Assembly (NCBI RefSeq): GCF_014268885.2
Contig: NZ_CP077095.1
Coordinates: 4,781,001 to 4,845,000 of the forward strand
Length of the DNA stretch: 64,000 nt
Reading direction: 5' to 3'
Origin: Pseudomonas xantholysinigenes
GTDB taxonomy: Bacteria > Pseudomonadota > Gammaproteobacteria > Pseudomonadales > Pseudomonadaceae
Part shown: piece by piece, positions 63,478 through 64,000 of the stretch
How the letters are laid out: every line of letters starts with the position of its first letter
Numbering within the stretch: position 1 is the stretch's first letter
Program-made: the position numbers and the translations under genes
The notes under the pieces: model-generated
Database searches by the model: none
What the model was told of the DNA's origin: nothing
Seen by the model: the letters and a program-made list of their open reading frames with translations, nothing else

Positions 63478-64000
<523 letters not shown>

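Overview
The window is chromosomal DNA from a fluorescent Pseudomonas, most likely of the P. putida group. This rests on high GC content, the gene families present, the many short Pseudomonas-type REP palindromes between genes, and the linkage of radA, mscL, fpr, cioAB, pcaGH, mcpS, ggt, mmsAB, an yfiBNR locus and recCBD. No phage, transposase, integrase, CRISPR array or tRNA gene was seen. Most genes look like resident core or variable-core genes. The has cluster, the mutase/desaturase cluster and the Ynb-type lipid operon look more accessory.

Layout. 1-9124: a complete-looking haem acquisition locus on the minus strand, read right to left: ECF sigma factor, FecR-type anti-sigma, haemophore receptor HasR, haemophore HasA, and the type I exporter HasD-HasE-HasF (HasF runs off the left edge). 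Fur-like boxes precede the sigma gene and hasR. 9134-10624: a secreted protein with two Ig-like repeats and a halovibrin-like C-terminus. 10722-15695: radA, mscL, fpr, an orphan LuxR-type regulator and rlmG. 15950-18548: cyanide-insensitive quinol oxidase cioAB with a 46-residue DUF2474 partner and an ANR-like box upstream. 18890-23720: an MFS transporter, a purine permease overlapping trmA, and a LysR regulator. 23827-28923: a periplasmic cupin, pcaHG with a PcaQ-like operator, a zinc metallopeptidase, and an HBM-type chemoreceptor (mcpS) with a sigma28-type promoter.

29117-36426: gamma-glutamyltransferase, then quinone and small-molecule genes (LysR, mdaB, a YgiN-like monooxygenase, a TSUP transporter, LysR, a LysE exporter, a quinone oxidoreductase). 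36439-40413: the most unusual block. A LysR regulator is divergent from a three-gene operon: a membrane di-iron desaturase/hydroxylase, a small B12-binding protein and a glutamate-mutase-like catalytic subunit. The catalytic subunit keeps every active-site residue I can align to clostridial GlmE. 40440-40847: a lone HicB with its own palindrome and no HicA. 41117-46794: a six-gene operon matching E. coli ynbABCD plus a PlsC-type acyltransferase and a small membrane protein, probably making or remodelling an uncharacterised phospholipid-like molecule.

46891-51066: a cupin, mmsAB (valine catabolism) and a divergent LysR. 51442-53795: yfiR-yfiN-yfiB (tpbB system), controlling cyclic-di-GMP. 53850-63072: recC-recB-recD as an overlapping operon. 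63230-64000: 5S rRNA and the 3' part of 23S rRNA, both on the minus strand, so the end of an rRNA operon lies just beyond recC.

Many transcription units end in REP palindromes. One block at 51088-51420 has 42-base inverted arms enclosing two REP units. Gene identities come from reading the proteins and remembered family motifs; no database search was possible.
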